Source of the DNA: an uncultured Oscillospiraceae bacterium
GTDB taxonomy: Bacteria > Bacillota > Clostridia > Oscillospirales > Ruminococcaceae
Direction: 5' to 3'
NCBI GenBank assembly: GCA_934513685.1
Contig: CAKSWY010000010.1
Span: forward strand, 1-64,000
Length of the DNA stretch: 64,000 nt
Part shown: one piece after another, positions 52,274 through 61,694 of the stretch
How positions within the stretch are numbered: the stretch's first letter is position 1
Layout: the number at the start of each line of letters is the position of its first letter
The notes under the pieces: model-generated
Seen by the model: the letters and a program-made list of their open reading frames with translations, nothing else
What the model was told of the DNA's origin: nothing
Database searches by the model: none
Translations under genes and position numbers: made by a program

Positions 52274-53719
52274 ATGCTGGACGTAAAACGCAACCTGACG
52301 ACCATGATGGACTTTTATGAGCTGACCATGGCGGCCGGCTACCTGGAAGAGGGCTATGAGGACAAGATCAGTGTCTTCGATATGTTCTTCCGCAAGGTGC
52401 CGGACGGCGGCGGCTATGCCATCATGGCCGGCCTGGCCCAGTTCATCGAGGCCATTGACAACCTGTCCTTCACCGAGGCGGACATTGAATATCTGCGCAG
52501 CACCCATGTGTTCAACGAGAAGTTCTTGGACTATCTGCGCCACTTCTCCTTCCACTGCAACGTGTGGGCCATTGAAGAGGGCACGCCCATCTTCCCGCAG
52601 GAGCCCATCGTCACCGTGGAAGGCCCCTCCATCGAGTGCCAGCTGATCGAGACCTTGCTGCTGGTCACCTTCAACCACCAGTGCCTGATCGCCACCAAGT
52701 CCAGCCGCATCGTGCGCGCCGCCGCCGGCCGCCCTGTGATGGAGTTTGGTGCCCGCCGTGCCCAGGGCTACGACGCTGCCTACTACGGCGCCCGCGCCTC
52801 CTACATTGGCGGCTGCGGCTCCACCAGCTGCGTGATGGCCGCCCGCGACTTCGGCATTCCCGCCTCCGGCACCATGGCCCACAGCTGGGTGCAGATGTTC
52901 CCCAGCGAATACGACGCCTTCAAGAAGTACGCCCAGCTGTATCCGGACGCCTGCGTGCTGCTGGTGGATACCTACAGCGTCACCAAGAGCGGCATTCCCA
53001 ACGCCATCAAGGTGTTTGACGAGGTGCTCAAGCCCATGGGCAAACGGCCCAAGGGCGTTCGCATTGACTCCGGCGACATTGCCTACCTCTCCAAGAAGGC
53101 CCGCCAGATGCTGGATGAGGCCGGCTACCCCGACTGCACCGTCTGCGCCTCCAACAGCCTGGACGAGTACCTGGTGCGCGACCTGATCCTGCAGGGCGCC
53201 CGGGTGGACAGCTTCGGCATTGGCGAGAACATGATCACCGCCCGCTCCAACCCGGTGTTCGGCGGCGTGTACAAGCTGGCCGCCGTGAAAGAGGACGACG
53301 GCAGCTACACCCCCAAGATCAAGGTGAGCGAGAGCGTGGAGAAGCTGACCATTCCCGGCCTGAAGAAGGTGTGGCGTATTTACGACAGCGACGGCAAGGC
53401 CATGGCCGACTACGTCACCCTGGCGGACGAAGTGGTGGACACCAAATACGGCATCACCCTGTTTGACCCGGTGGAAACCTGGAAAGAGCGCACCTATGTG
53501 AACTGCACCGCCAAGTGCCTGTCCACCCCCATCTACGTGGGCGGCAAGCGCGTGTATGAAAGCCCAGCTCTGGCGGACATCCAGAAGTTCTGCAAAGCCC
53601 AGATCGCTACCCTGTGGGACGAAGTGACCCGCTTCGAGAATCCCCACTGCTACTACGTTGACCTGAGCCAGACCCTGTGGGATCTGCGCCAGAACCTGCT
53701 GAAGAAGATGAGCCGCTGA
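52274..53719 (+). CDS. pncB: Nicotinate phosphoribosyltransferase
   Basis: A 481-aa enzyme converting nicotinate and PRPP to nicotinate mononucleotide in NAD salvage. DFYELTMAAGY at the N-terminus, EFGARRAQGYDAA, and the phosphate-binding VRIDSGDIAYLSK are typical. NAD-pathway nicotinic acid dinucleotide is also the LarB substrate, so the two pathways draw on the same pool. Confidence 0.93.
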   Translation: MLDVKRNLTTMMDFYELTMAAGYLEEGYEDKISVFDMFFRKVPDGGGYAIMAGLAQFIEAIDNLSFTEADIEYLRSTHVFNEKFLDYLRHFSFHCNVWAIEEGTPIFPQEPIVTVEGPSIECQLIETLLLVTFNHQCLIATKSSRIVRAAAGRPVMEFGARRAQGYDAAYYGARASYIGGCGSTSCVMAARDFGIPASGTMAHSWVQMFPSEYDAFKKYAQLYPDACVLLVDTYSVTKSGIPNAIKVFDEVLKPMGKRPKGVRIDSGDIAYLSKKARQMLDEAGYPDCTVCASNSLDEYLVRDLILQGARVDSFGIGENMITARSNPVFGGVYKLAAVKEDDGSYTPKIKVSESVEKLTIPGLKKVWRIYDSDGKAMADYVTLADEVVDTKYGITLFDPVETWKERTYVNCTAKCLSTPIYVGGKRVYESPALADIQKFCKAQIATLWDEVTRFENPHCYYVDLSQTLWDLRQNLLKKMSR

Positions 53720-53776
53720 CCCGGCCGCGGGGGGTCTCCGCCTCTTCGCCGCAGATTCAATATTCAAAGCAAAACC

Positions 53777-53813
53777 AAAAAAGGTGTTCGGCTTAAAAGC
53801 CGAACACCTTTTT
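53777..53813. terminator. Bidirectional terminator after pncB
   Basis: A 17-bp perfect inverted repeat with AAAAA and TTTTT ends (AAGGTGTTCGGCTT arm) separates pncB from the convergent LTA-synthase-like gene. Confidence 0.9.
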
Positions 53814-53868
53814 GTTTTGTCTGTTTTGTTTTTCTGGCCATGCACGGGGGCGGCACGGCCCGGGCGGC

Positions 53869-55776
53869 TCACCCGGCCGCGTAGGTCCAGAAGTTCTCCA
53901 GCCGCTCCGGCTCGTTCATGTGGGCGTACACCGCCGTGCGGTACAGACTCAGCAGGTCGTCCTCCGCGATCTGCTTTTCGTCCAGCCAGCTGCCGTCGGC
54001 CGCCATCACGCCCTGGGCGCACACCACCGGATAGCGCTGGGCCACCTGGGCCAGCAGCTTCTGGTAGCCGGTCAGCGGCAGGCCGGCCTGCCCGGCCAGA
54101 TAGAGCTGCAGGTCGTTCAGGCCGCAGAGGGGCAGCTGCTGTTCCTCCTGGCTCTGGTTGCACCAGATGAAGTAGGGCACCTGATAACGCAGATGCTCCT
54201 GAGCGTCCTGCCCGCTCTCGTACCGGCTGTAAAACGCCTCGTCCACCCAGGGCTGGTGGTCGCCGAAGAACACCACATAGGTCTTGCGGGGGCGCTGTTC
54301 CAGCTGCTGCAAAAACTCCTTCAGGGCCGCGCCGCTCTCCTTCACCAGCGTCAGATACTGGCAGGTCTGGCTGCAGCCGGTGCGGCTGTCCAGCAGGGCG
54401 TTGAGGTCGGCAAAGTCCTCTTCCTCGTAGCTGCCGTGGTTCTGAATGGTCACGTTGAAGAGGAACTGCGGCCCGTCTGCCTCTTCCAGCACCCGAAGCA
54501 CCTGGGAATAGTTCGCCTGATCCGACACATACCGGCGGAGCATCTCGGTGTTTTCGTAGTCCGCCAGGAACACCAACCGCCCAAAGCCCAGTTTGGGATA
54601 CACCTGCTCCCGCGACCACACGATGCCCTCGTTCGGGTGCATGGCCACAGTGCCGCTGCCCAGCTGGGCCAGCAGGCCGGGCAGGGCGGGCACATCCTGC
54701 CGGATGGCCGTCTCGTAGGGAATGGGGGTGCCGGTGTAGAACAGCAGGCTATCCCCCGTGAGGAACTCATACTCCGCATTGGGCGTGTTGCCGCCGAACA
54801 CCGAGGAATAGGCCGTGCCGTGGGCCGACCGGGCCAGAATCTCGTCCCAGTCCCGGTAGATCTCCGGGGCGATCTGCGCCCCGTAACAGCGCAGATCTGC
54901 GAAGGACTCGTTCATAATCACCACGATATCTGGCGTCTCTGCTACTTTTGTACCTGCATCCGAAGAATATTGCCCCAGCTGCTGCAACTGGGCTTCATAG
55001 TTCTTCGGTTTTTTCAGGGGCAGGTCCCGGCTTTGCAGAAACAGGTTGGCCACAAAGGCGTTCTGGGTGCTGATGTAGGAGGAGGTCACTCCGCTGGCCG
55101 GAATGAGCGGCGAGACCCACAGCAGCACACCGGCCGCGGCGGCCCCAAGGCCCAGGGCCGCCCGGAACCCGGCCGACCGGGGCGCGCCCGCACACAGGCC
55201 GCCCGCCCAGTGCAGGGCTGCCAGCGTCCAAAGCCACAGCACCGCCAGCACCATGATTTTGGGGGACAGCGCCAGTCGATAGCCCCCCGCCACGTTGAGC
55301 GCCGCCCGCCAGGAACCAATGTCCTGCCATTGCAGGGCCGTACCGCGGAACTGTAACAGCGCCAGGTTCAGCAGCGCCAGCAGCCCCGAAATCGTGACGC
55401 AGACGCCGCCTGCAAGCCCCGGGCGGCCCAGCAGGCCCCACAGCAGGCAGAACAGCACCAGCCAGAGCACCAGCGCCCAGAGCTTCGGCACCAGCTTGAA
55501 GTAGAGGAACACGCCGATGTCCGTTGAAACAGCCTGAAGGCACTGGGCCAGCACCGGCACCGCGGCCAGCAGCACAAACGCCCGAGCCCGCTTTGGCAGC
55601 CGCTGCACCGCCAGGCCGCACGCCAGCAGCACCAGCGCCGCCAGAAGGCCATCCTTCAGGGCAAGGGTGTCGGTGCCTTTGCTCACCGCCAGAATGCCAA
55701 GGCCCGCCAGCAGCAATGCGCAGAAGCCCCGCCGGGCCTTTGTGTCATCCTTTGAAACCATCATATATGCTTCCAT
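53869..55776 (-). CDS. LTA-synthase/sulfatase-family membrane protein
   Basis: A 635-aa protein: about five N-terminal membrane helices (residues 20-225), then an extracellular alkaline-phosphatase-fold domain. NESFADLRCYG matches the nucleophile region (ESF in this family; the Thr nucleophile position is occupied by Ser/Phe context and cannot be fixed by eye), GGNTPNAEYEFLTG follows, and FGDHQP is the late metal site. It probably transfers glycerol-phosphate-like groups onto a surface polymer or lipid. Confidence 0.8.
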   Translation of the reverse strand: MEAYMMVSKDDTKARRGFCALLLAGLGILAVSKGTDTLALKDGLLAALVLLACGLAVQRLPKRARAFVLLAAVPVLAQCLQAVSTDIGVFLYFKLVPKLWALVLWLVLFCLLWGLLGRPGLAGGVCVTISGLLALLNLALLQFRGTALQWQDIGSWRAALNVAGGYRLALSPKIMVLAVLWLWTLAALHWAGGLCAGAPRSAGFRAALGLGAAAAGVLLWVSPLIPASGVTSSYISTQNAFVANLFLQSRDLPLKKPKNYEAQLQQLGQYSSDAGTKVAETPDIVVIMNESFADLRCYGAQIAPEIYRDWDEILARSAHGTAYSSVFGGNTPNAEYEFLTGDSLLFYTGTPIPYETAIRQDVPALPGLLAQLGSGTVAMHPNEGIVWSREQVYPKLGFGRLVFLADYENTEMLRRYVSDQANYSQVLRVLEEADGPQFLFNVTIQNHGSYEEEDFADLNALLDSRTGCSQTCQYLTLVKESGAALKEFLQQLEQRPRKTYVVFFGDHQPWVDEAFYSRYESGQDAQEHLRYQVPYFIWCNQSQEEQQLPLCGLNDLQLYLAGQAGLPLTGYQKLLAQVAQRYPVVCAQGVMAADGSWLDEKQIAEDDLLSLYRTAVYAHMNEPERLENFWTYAAG

Positions 55777-55993
55777 CCGTTCTTCGTTTCGCGGTGGGGC
55801 GATCCTGCCGCCCCGCCCGCGCAGCAGCCCGCCTGGGGCCGCCGGGCAAAGCATTTTTACGTCCGCTTTACATCTGATTGTATTTTACATGGAAATGCCC
55901 CCGCCTGCAAGCCCGGAGAGGGCTTTGCTGTGCGGCAGTACGCGGAGTTTGTCCTTTTGCGCCGGGGCCAAGCGCGATAAACGCCGGAAACGC

Positions 55994-56028
55994 AAAAAAC
56001 GTGGCAAAACTTTCGTTCTGCCACGTTT
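55994..56028 (-). terminator. Terminator after tRNA-fMet
   Basis: AACGTGGCA and TGCCACGTT pair, with T6 on the minus strand. Confidence 0.85.
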
Positions 56029-56031
56029 CAA

Positions 56032-56108
<77 letters not shown>

Positions 56109-56163
56109 ATATATAAAAACAGCCTTGCGGCTGATTTTGCCGCCCTCTCTCGAGTGCTTATTC

Positions 56164-56192
56164 AGTATAGCACCGGGGTGCCCTTCTGTCAA
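56164..56192 (-). promoter_or_regulatory. tRNA-fMet promoter
   Basis: TTGACA, 17 bp, TATACT with TGC before the -10 on the minus strand. Confidence 0.85.
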
Positions 56193-56372
56193 CACTTTTT
56201 TGAAAAGTTTTTTGAAAAAGTTTGAGTTTGCCTCTGCCGCCGGGGCACCTTCCCCGTTTGTCCCGCCGGGCGGGCGCTGTGCTTTTCAATCCGGCCGGTT
56301 TTCGCTATAATAAGGAATATTGCGGGGGCGCTGTTCCCCGCATGGATTTTTCCCGAAAGCGAGGTTTCCCGA

Positions 56373-56612
56373 ATGGATCTCTCTTCCCTGTTTCAAGTAA
56401 AAGCTGCCTGGAGCGGCTTTCAGCGGCGGCACCCGAAGTTCGTGCTGTTCTGCCGGGCAGCAAAGCCCCGCATCGCCGAGGGCACGGTGCTGGAAATCAC
56501 CGTCACCCCGCCCGACGGCCAGCCCCTGAGCATGAACTTAAAGGTAGCCGCGCAGGATCTGGAGGCCCTGAACCAGCTGATGAGCCTGGCCGGCCAGAAC
56601 CCGGCGCCTTGA
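56373..56612 (+). CDS. 79-aa hypothetical protein
   Basis: MDLSSLFQVKAAWSGFQRRH then a beta-rich middle (GTVLEITVTPPDGQPLSMNL) and a C-terminal helix ending LAGQNPAP. GCGAGG-type sequence precedes the ATG. No family recognised. It lies 55 bases before the ProX/YbaK gene on the same strand. Confidence 0.6.
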   Translation: MDLSSLFQVKAAWSGFQRRHPKFVLFCRAAKPRIAEGTVLEITVTPPDGQPLSMNLKVAAQDLEALNQLMSLAGQNPAP

Positions 56613-56667
56613 CCGCCGCCCCTCTTCCCCCACCCATTCGCCGCACTGCGGCAGAAAGGACGTTACC

Positions 56668-57243
56668 ATGACCGAACCTGTTCTGTATGAGGGCCGCCCC
56701 GCCGATGAGACCGGCCGCCTGCCCCGCGAGATCCGCACCTACGACCTGCTGGACCGCTTGGGCATTCCCTTCCAGCGCACGGACCACGCCCCCGCCACCA
56801 CCATGGAGGTGTGCCACGACATTGACGCCGTGCTGGACGTGCTGATCTGCAAGAACCTGTTTTTGTGCAACCGGCAAAAGACGAACTTTTACCTCTTGAT
56901 GATGCCCGGCGACAAGCCCTTTAAAACCAAGGACCTCTCCGGCCAGCTGGGGGTTGCCCGCCTGAGTTTTGCAGACGAAACCCACATGGAAGAAATGCTG
57001 GACCTGCTGCCCGGCAGCGTGAGCATCATGGGCCTTGCCAACGACACCGCGCACCGGGTACAGCTGGTGATCGACCGGGAGGTGCTGGAGGGCGAGTACA
57101 TCGGTTGCCACCCCTGCATGAACACCAGCAGCATCAAGCTGAAAACCAGGGACGTGCTGGAAAAGTTCCTGCCCGCCGTGGGCCACACCCCCACGGTGGT
57201 GGACCTGCCCTGGCCCGCCCCGGAAGAGGGCCAGCCCGGCTGA
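56668..57243 (+). CDS. Prolyl-tRNA editing deacylase (ProX/YbaK family)
   Basis: A 191-aa free-standing editing domain that hydrolyses misacylated tRNA-Pro (usually Ala-tRNA-Pro). The conserved Lys is in VLICKNLFLCN, MPGDKPF and GSVSIMGLAND (GxxxP-equivalent) are present, and GCHPCMNTSS is the late motif. AAAGGACG precedes the ATG. Confidence 0.82.
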   Translation: MTEPVLYEGRPADETGRLPREIRTYDLLDRLGIPFQRTDHAPATTMEVCHDIDAVLDVLICKNLFLCNRQKTNFYLLMMPGDKPFKTKDLSGQLGVARLSFADETHMEEMLDLLPGSVSIMGLANDTAHRVQLVIDREVLEGEYIGCHPCMNTSSIKLKTRDVLEKFLPAVGHTPTVVDLPWPAPEEGQPG

Positions 57244-57407
57244 AAACGGCTCAAACCACCCGTTGTGCCCGGTTGCACCTGCCGCGGCCTTGTGCTACAA
57301 TTTAAGCACAAGCTACGTGCACGGCCCTGTGCGCGGCGGCCCGGTGCCGGGCGGCTGCGGCGCGGCCTGCAGGGCGGACTAAACAAGAACGGAGCGTGCG
57401 TGATTTT

Positions 57408-57884
57408 ATGATTCGCATTACTATGGAAAACGGCAAAACCATCGATCTGGAGCTGGACGCCAAGGCGGCCCCTCTGACCGTGGAGAACTTTCTGAAGCTG
57501 GTGGGTGAGGGCTTTTATGACGGCCTGATCTTCCACCGGGTCATCCCCGGCTTTATGATCCAGGGCGGCTGCCCCCAGGGCACCGGCATGGGCGGCCCCG
57601 GCTGGCACATCAAGGGCGAGTTTGCTCACAACGGCTGGAACAACCCCATCAAGCACACCCGCGGCGTCATCAGCATGGCCCGCGCCATGGACCCCAACTC
57701 CGCCGGCAGCCAGTTCTTCATCATGCATGAGGATGCCCCCCATCTGGACGGCGACTACGCCGCCTTCGGCCATGTGGTGAACGGCATGGACGTGGTGGAC
57801 GAGATTGCCGCCACCCCCACCAACTACGCCGACAAGCCCCTGAAGCCCCAGGTCATCAAGACCATCCGCGTGGTGGAAGAGTAA
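57408..57884 (+). CDS. Cyclophilin-type peptidylprolyl isomerase
   Basis: A 158-aa cytosolic cyclophilin without signal peptide. FHRVIPGFMIQGG (catalytic Arg, Phe, Gln), ISMARAMDPNSAGSQFFI and FGHVVNGMDVVDEI are intact. The ATG at 57408 gives the usual N-terminus; a GTG four codons earlier lacks a spaced ribosome-binding site. Helps protein folding. Confidence 0.93.
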   Translation: MIRITMENGKTIDLELDAKAAPLTVENFLKLVGEGFYDGLIFHRVIPGFMIQGGCPQGTGMGGPGWHIKGEFAHNGWNNPIKHTRGVISMARAMDPNSAGSQFFIMHEDAPHLDGDYAAFGHVVNGMDVVDEIAATPTNYADKPLKPQVIKTIRVVEE

Positions 57885-57902
57885 GCGCAGAATCTACGCA
57901 GC

Positions 57903-57938
57903 GAGGCCCGGTACCAAAAGGTACCGGGCCTCGTTTTT
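57903..57938. terminator. Bidirectional terminator
   Basis: GAGGCCCGGTACC and GGTACCGGGCCTC pair around AAAA, then TCGTTTTTG; it separates the convergent cyclophilin and nitrilase genes. Confidence 0.85.
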
Positions 57939-57963
57939 GTTTGTGTGCGTTTTGCGCCCCTGC

Positions 57964-58833
57964 TTACTCCTCAAAAGAGAAGTGCAGCACGTCCGGGCGG
58001 CTGTAATGGCCGCAGGGGTCAAACTCCATCCGGCTGGCGTACACCTTCGTCATATCCAGGTTGGCAAACAGGATGTCCTCCTTGTCCCACACGGGGCCGG
58101 CCACCGCGTGGCCGTAGGGGTCCAGAATGCTGCTGCCGCCCCGGCAGACCTTCTCCGGCAGGGCTTCGATCTCCTGCGGCCGGGCCAGGCCCGCCGGGTA
58201 ATCGGCCCGGTCAAACACCATGTTGGCGTTGAACACATAGCAGTGCCCCTCAATGGCGATGTGCTCCACCGTGGCCTGCCACTCGGGGTTGTCGTTGGTG
58301 TTGGGGGCCAGGTACAGGGCCACGCTCTTCTGGTACAGGGCCACCCGGGCCAGCGGCATATAGTTTTCCCAGCAGATCAGGCTGCCGGCCGTGCCCCAGG
58401 GCGTTTCGGCCGTAGGGAAGTACCCCTTGTCCGCATCGCCCCACACGCAGCGCTCGCTGCCCGTGGGCTTGAGCTTGCGGTGGCAGAACACCAGCTCCCC
58501 TTCCGGGCTGAACAGCAGATTGGAGTTGTACAGGGTGGCCGTCACGGCGTCCCGCTCCGAAACGCCGATGCTCACCCAGGCCCCGGCCTCTTTGGCCGCC
58601 CGGGCCAGCCGGGCAGTCTCCTCCCCCGGCACCAGGATGGAGTTCTCGTAGTACATGGTCCAGTCGCTGCGGCCGTCCTCTTCCCGGTGGCCCACGGTAA
58701 AGCCGAAGCTCATCCCATAGGGGTAGCCGGGAATGAACAGCTCCGGAAAGACGATGAACCGGGCCTTGCCCTCAGCGCACTTTGCAATGAGCTTCACCGC
58801 CTTGTCGGTGCAGGCGGCCTTGTCAAACAGCAC
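57964..58833 (-). CDS. Nitrilase-superfamily hydrolase, N-terminally shortened
   Basis: A 289-aa carbon-nitrogen hydrolase with the full catalytic triad: Glu in VFPELFIPGYP, Lys in CHRKLKPT and Cys in LICWENYMPL, the last being nitrilase-like. The N-terminus starts at a GTG in PVLFDKAA; the usual first strand (a VRVAAVQ-like sequence) is missing, the frame is open back to the degV stop but without that strand, and no ribosome-binding site is seen. It may be a 5'-deleted, inactive gene or may be translated by reading through from degV coupling. Confidence 0.65.
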   Translation of the reverse strand: MLFDKAACTDKAVKLIAKCAEGKARFIVFPELFIPGYPYGMSFGFTVGHREEDGRSDWTMYYENSILVPGEETARLARAAKEAGAWVSIGVSERDAVTATLYNSNLLFSPEGELVFCHRKLKPTGSERCVWGDADKGYFPTAETPWGTAGSLICWENYMPLARVALYQKSVALYLAPNTNDNPEWQATVEHIAIEGHCYVFNANMVFDRADYPAGLARPQEIEALPEKVCRGGSSILDPYGHAVAGPVWDKEDILFANLDMTKVYASRMEFDPCGHYSRPDVLHFSFEE

Positions 58834-58884
58834 CGGCGCGGCCGGGCCGCGTTTGACATTTGGCGCTTGGGGGAATACGGCTTT

Positions 58885-59751
58885 TTACCGGTTCGTGCCC
58901 CGGTAGAACAGCGCCACGGTGCCCGGGCCGGAATGGGCGCCGATCACCGGGCCGATCATGTTCAGCTCAATGCGGCCGGCCCCGATGGCGCGGATCTTCT
59001 CGGCCACATACTGAGCGTCCGCCAGGCAGTCGCCATGGCTGATGAACACGGTGCCGGTCTTATCCAGCGCGCCGTCCTTGTAGTGTTTCACCAGCGCATC
59101 CAGGCTGGCCCGGCGGCCCCGCACCTTTTCCATGGGGATGAGCTTGCCCTCGCTGTCCACGTGCAGCACCGGCTTAATGCCCAACAGCGTACCGGCCACC
59201 GCCGCCGCGCCGGACACACGCCCGCCCCGTTTGAGGAACATCAGATCCTCCACAGTGAACCAGGCGCAGTAGCTCTGCCCCTGGGTGCGCACATAGTCGG
59301 CCACCTCGTCCAGGCTCTTGCCCTGCTTGCGCAGCAAGGCCGCCTCAAAGGTCAGCAGACCCTCGCCCATGCTGGCCTGAAGGGTATCCACACACACCAC
59401 GCGGCGGCCGGGGTACTCCTCCATCAGGTCCTGCGCCGTGATGCAGGCCGTCTGGTAGGTGCCCGAAAGCCCGCTGGAAAACGCCAGGTACAGCACGTCC
59501 TTGCCCTGTTCCAGAACCGGGGTGAAGGTCTCCCGCAGCATCTCCATGGTCAGCTGGCTGGTGGTGGACATACCGCCGCTGCGCAGGGCCGCGTAAAAAT
59601 CCGCCATGGGCATTTCCCGCCCGTCCGGATAGTTCTTATAGCTCTGGCCGTTCAGGGTAAAGCTCATGGGCATTACCACCGCATCCATCTCCTCGATCAG
59701 CGCGGGAGACAGATCGGTGGTGGAATCCGTAAACAGTACATAATCCTGCAT
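58885..59751 (-). CDS. DegV family fatty-acid-binding protein
   Basis: A 288-aa EDD-fold protein: DYVLFTDSTTDLSPALIEE, FSSGLSGTYQTA (acyl carboxylate site) and IGAHSGPGTVALFY are the family landmarks. FakB-type DegV proteins hold a fatty acid for phosphorylation by FakA, present at 45.2 kb. ATG at 59751 (MQDYVLF). Follows rsmE with a gap of 56 bp. Confidence 0.88.
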   Translation of the reverse strand: MQDYVLFTDSTTDLSPALIEEMDAVVMPMSFTLNGQSYKNYPDGREMPMADFYAALRSGGMSTTSQLTMEMLRETFTPVLEQGKDVLYLAFSSGLSGTYQTACITAQDLMEEYPGRRVVCVDTLQASMGEGLLTFEAALLRKQGKSLDEVADYVRTQGQSYCAWFTVEDLMFLKRGGRVSGAAAVAGTLLGIKPVLHVDSEGKLIPMEKVRGRRASLDALVKHYKDGALDKTGTVFISHGDCLADAQYVAEKIRAIGAGRIELNMIGPVIGAHSGPGTVALFYRGTNR

Positions 59752-59807
59752 GATAGTCCTCCTTTTCTGCAAAGGCCTCTTCTGCATGAGCGTGCGCGAA
59801 ACGCCGC

Positions 59808-60536
59808 TCACTCAAAGTTGCCGGTCAGCGCCATCACGGCGGCCAGAACGGCGGTGGGGGCGGTTTCGCACCGGAGAATGCGGGGACCAAGGCCCACCTG
59901 CACCGCTCCGGCCCTGCACAGCGCCTCGGCCTCTTCGGGGGCAAAGCCGCCCTCGCTGCCGGTGATGAGGGCCAGCCGGCCGTTCTCCGGCACGCCCTCC
60001 AGCGCCGTGCGCAGGGGCACGCCGCCCCCCTCATACAGCAGAATCGCTCGGTCGTACCCGGCCAGCAGTCCCGGCAGGGCCGCGAAGTCCACCGGGGCTT
60101 CCACGTCCGGCACGGCCCCGCGGCCGCACTGCTTGGCGGCCTCCAGGGCAATGCGGCGGCGGCGCTCCAGCTTCTGCTCTTCTTTTTTGGGCTGGGCCAC
60201 GCAATAGCGGCTGGTGAAGGGCTGGATGGCCGAAGCTCCCAGCTCCACGCCCTTTTGAATGATGGTCTCCAGCTTATCCAGCTTGGGGTAGGCCACAAAC
60301 AGGGTCACCTTCAGCGGCGGCTCGGCGTTGCTGGGGGTGCGGTCCAGCACTTCCAGCATCACGGCCTCCGTGCCAACATCGGTCACGCGGGCGGTCATGT
60401 CGGTGCCCTGCCCGTCGCACAGGGTGATCACGTCCCCCTCTTTGGCCCGCATCACCCGGGCCAGATGATGGGCATCCGGGCCGGTGATCCGGGCAAAATT
60501 GCCCAGAATGTCCTGGGTGAAATAGCGGTGCGGCAT
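59808..60536 (-). CDS. rsmE: 16S rRNA m3U1498 methyltransferase
   Basis: A 242-aa SPOUT methyltransferase methylating U1498 of 16S rRNA. RYFTQDILGN with HHLARVMRAKEGD (PUA-like N-terminus), SRYCVAQPK and the SAM knot LITGSEGGFAPEE are clear. ATG at 60536 lies 16 bases after the prmA stop, the usual gene pair. Confidence 0.93.
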   Translation of the reverse strand: MPHRYFTQDILGNFARITGPDAHHLARVMRAKEGDVITLCDGQGTDMTARVTDVGTEAVMLEVLDRTPSNAEPPLKVTLFVAYPKLDKLETIIQKGVELGASAIQPFTSRYCVAQPKKEEQKLERRRRIALEAAKQCGRGAVPDVEAPVDFAALPGLLAGYDRAILLYEGGGVPLRTALEGVPENGRLALITGSEGGFAPEEAEALCRAGAVQVGLGPRILRCETAPTAVLAAVMALTGNFE

Positions 60537-60552
60537 GGCGCTCCTCCTGTTC

Positions 60553-61473
60553 TCAGGCGCGGGGATGGCGGCACAGGATGCACTCCCAGCCGTTCTCTTC
60601 CCGGATCTCCACGACCTCCAGTCCGGCGGCGCGCAGGCCGTCGGCCACCTCGTCGCGGCGGGTGTCAATGATGCCGCTGGCGATGAAGGTGCCGTTCTCG
60701 GCCAGCAGGGCGGGCACGGCGGGGGCCAGGTGCAGAATGGCGTTGGCCACAATGTTGGCGGTGATCAGGTCATACTTGCCGCTGGCCTTGTCGCTCAGAT
60801 CGCCCACAAGCACGCGGAACCGGTCCTGCACGCCGTTCAGCTCGGCGTTCTCCCCGGCGGTGCGCACGCACATGGGGTCAATGTCCACGCCCTCGGCGGT
60901 TTTGGCCCCCAGCAGCAGGGCCGCAATGGCCAGAATGCCGCTGCCGGTGCCGATGTCCAGCACGCGCTCGCCGCCCTTCACCAGCTCGTCCAGCACGGTC
61001 AGGCACAGGGCCGTGGTCTCGTGGGTGCCGGTGCCGAAGGCCATGCCCGGGTCCATGCGCAGCACGGTGCGGTCAGTGTCATACTCCTCCCAGCTGGGCA
61101 CAATGGCCAGGCGCTGGCCAATGTCCATGGCGTGGTAATACTGCTTCCAGGCGGTCTCCCAGTCCTGCTGCTCCACGCCCTCGGTGTTCAGGGTGTAGGG
61201 CATTTCGCAGCTGTCCAGCCGGTCCTTCAGCAGGGCCAGCACCTCGGCGGGCGGCTCGTCCGGCGCAAGGTACATATGCACAATGACCTGATCCCGGGGC
61301 TTGTCCAGCAGGTCCTGCTCGATCAGGTCCACATGGGCAATGGCTTCCACCTGGGCTTCCAGGTCGCTGTAATCCTCAATGTAAATTCCGCCGCCGGAAA
61401 TGCCGGTGGCAATGGCCTCAGCCTCTTCGGCGCGGGTCTTCGGCACAGTGATGCGGATATCGGTCCATTCCAT
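60553..61473 (-). CDS. prmA: Ribosomal protein L11 methyltransferase
   Basis: A 306-aa enzyme that trimethylates L11. The small N-terminal substrate domain precedes MAFGTGTHETT and SAM motif LDIGTGSGILAIAAL, then ITANIVANAIL. The ATG at 61473 (MEWTDIR) is chosen. First gene of prmA-rsmE-degV. Confidence 0.93.
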   Translation of the reverse strand: MEWTDIRITVPKTRAEEAEAIATGISGGGIYIEDYSDLEAQVEAIAHVDLIEQDLLDKPRDQVIVHMYLAPDEPPAEVLALLKDRLDSCEMPYTLNTEGVEQQDWETAWKQYYHAMDIGQRLAIVPSWEEYDTDRTVLRMDPGMAFGTGTHETTALCLTVLDELVKGGERVLDIGTGSGILAIAALLLGAKTAEGVDIDPMCVRTAGENAELNGVQDRFRVLVGDLSDKASGKYDLITANIVANAILHLAPAVPALLAENGTFIASGIIDTRRDEVADGLRAAGLEVVEIREENGWECILCRHPRA

Positions 61474-61576
61474 CCTGGTTCCTCCCAAAAACGGCCTTGC
61501 TGCCCTGGGCGGCGCGGCCGGTTGTTTTTTCGGTTTCGGCCCGGCGGCACACCCGCCGGAGTTCCGAGACAGAGAT

Positions 61577-61609
61577 AGTATATCATATTCCCCGCTGAAA
61601 TGGTATAAT
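61577..61609. promoter_or_regulatory. Overlapping divergent -10 elements for prmA and the GNAT gene
   Basis: Minus strand: TATACT with TGA before it (61582-61577), toward prmA. Plus strand: TATAAT with TGG before it (61604-61609), toward the GNAT gene. No strong -35 on either side. Confidence 0.5.
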
Positions 61610-61694
61610 AAAGTGGGCAATGGCGCAGCCTTTCCGGCGCGCCCTCCCCTTTTTGCGGGAGCTGCCCGGATTCTTTCCAGAGAGGAGTTGTGCC

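Noticed and set aside
52226..54619. 797-aa minus-strand reading frame
   Set aside because: Runs across pncB, its terminator and the 3' end of the LTA-synthase-like gene; not a protein-like sequence.
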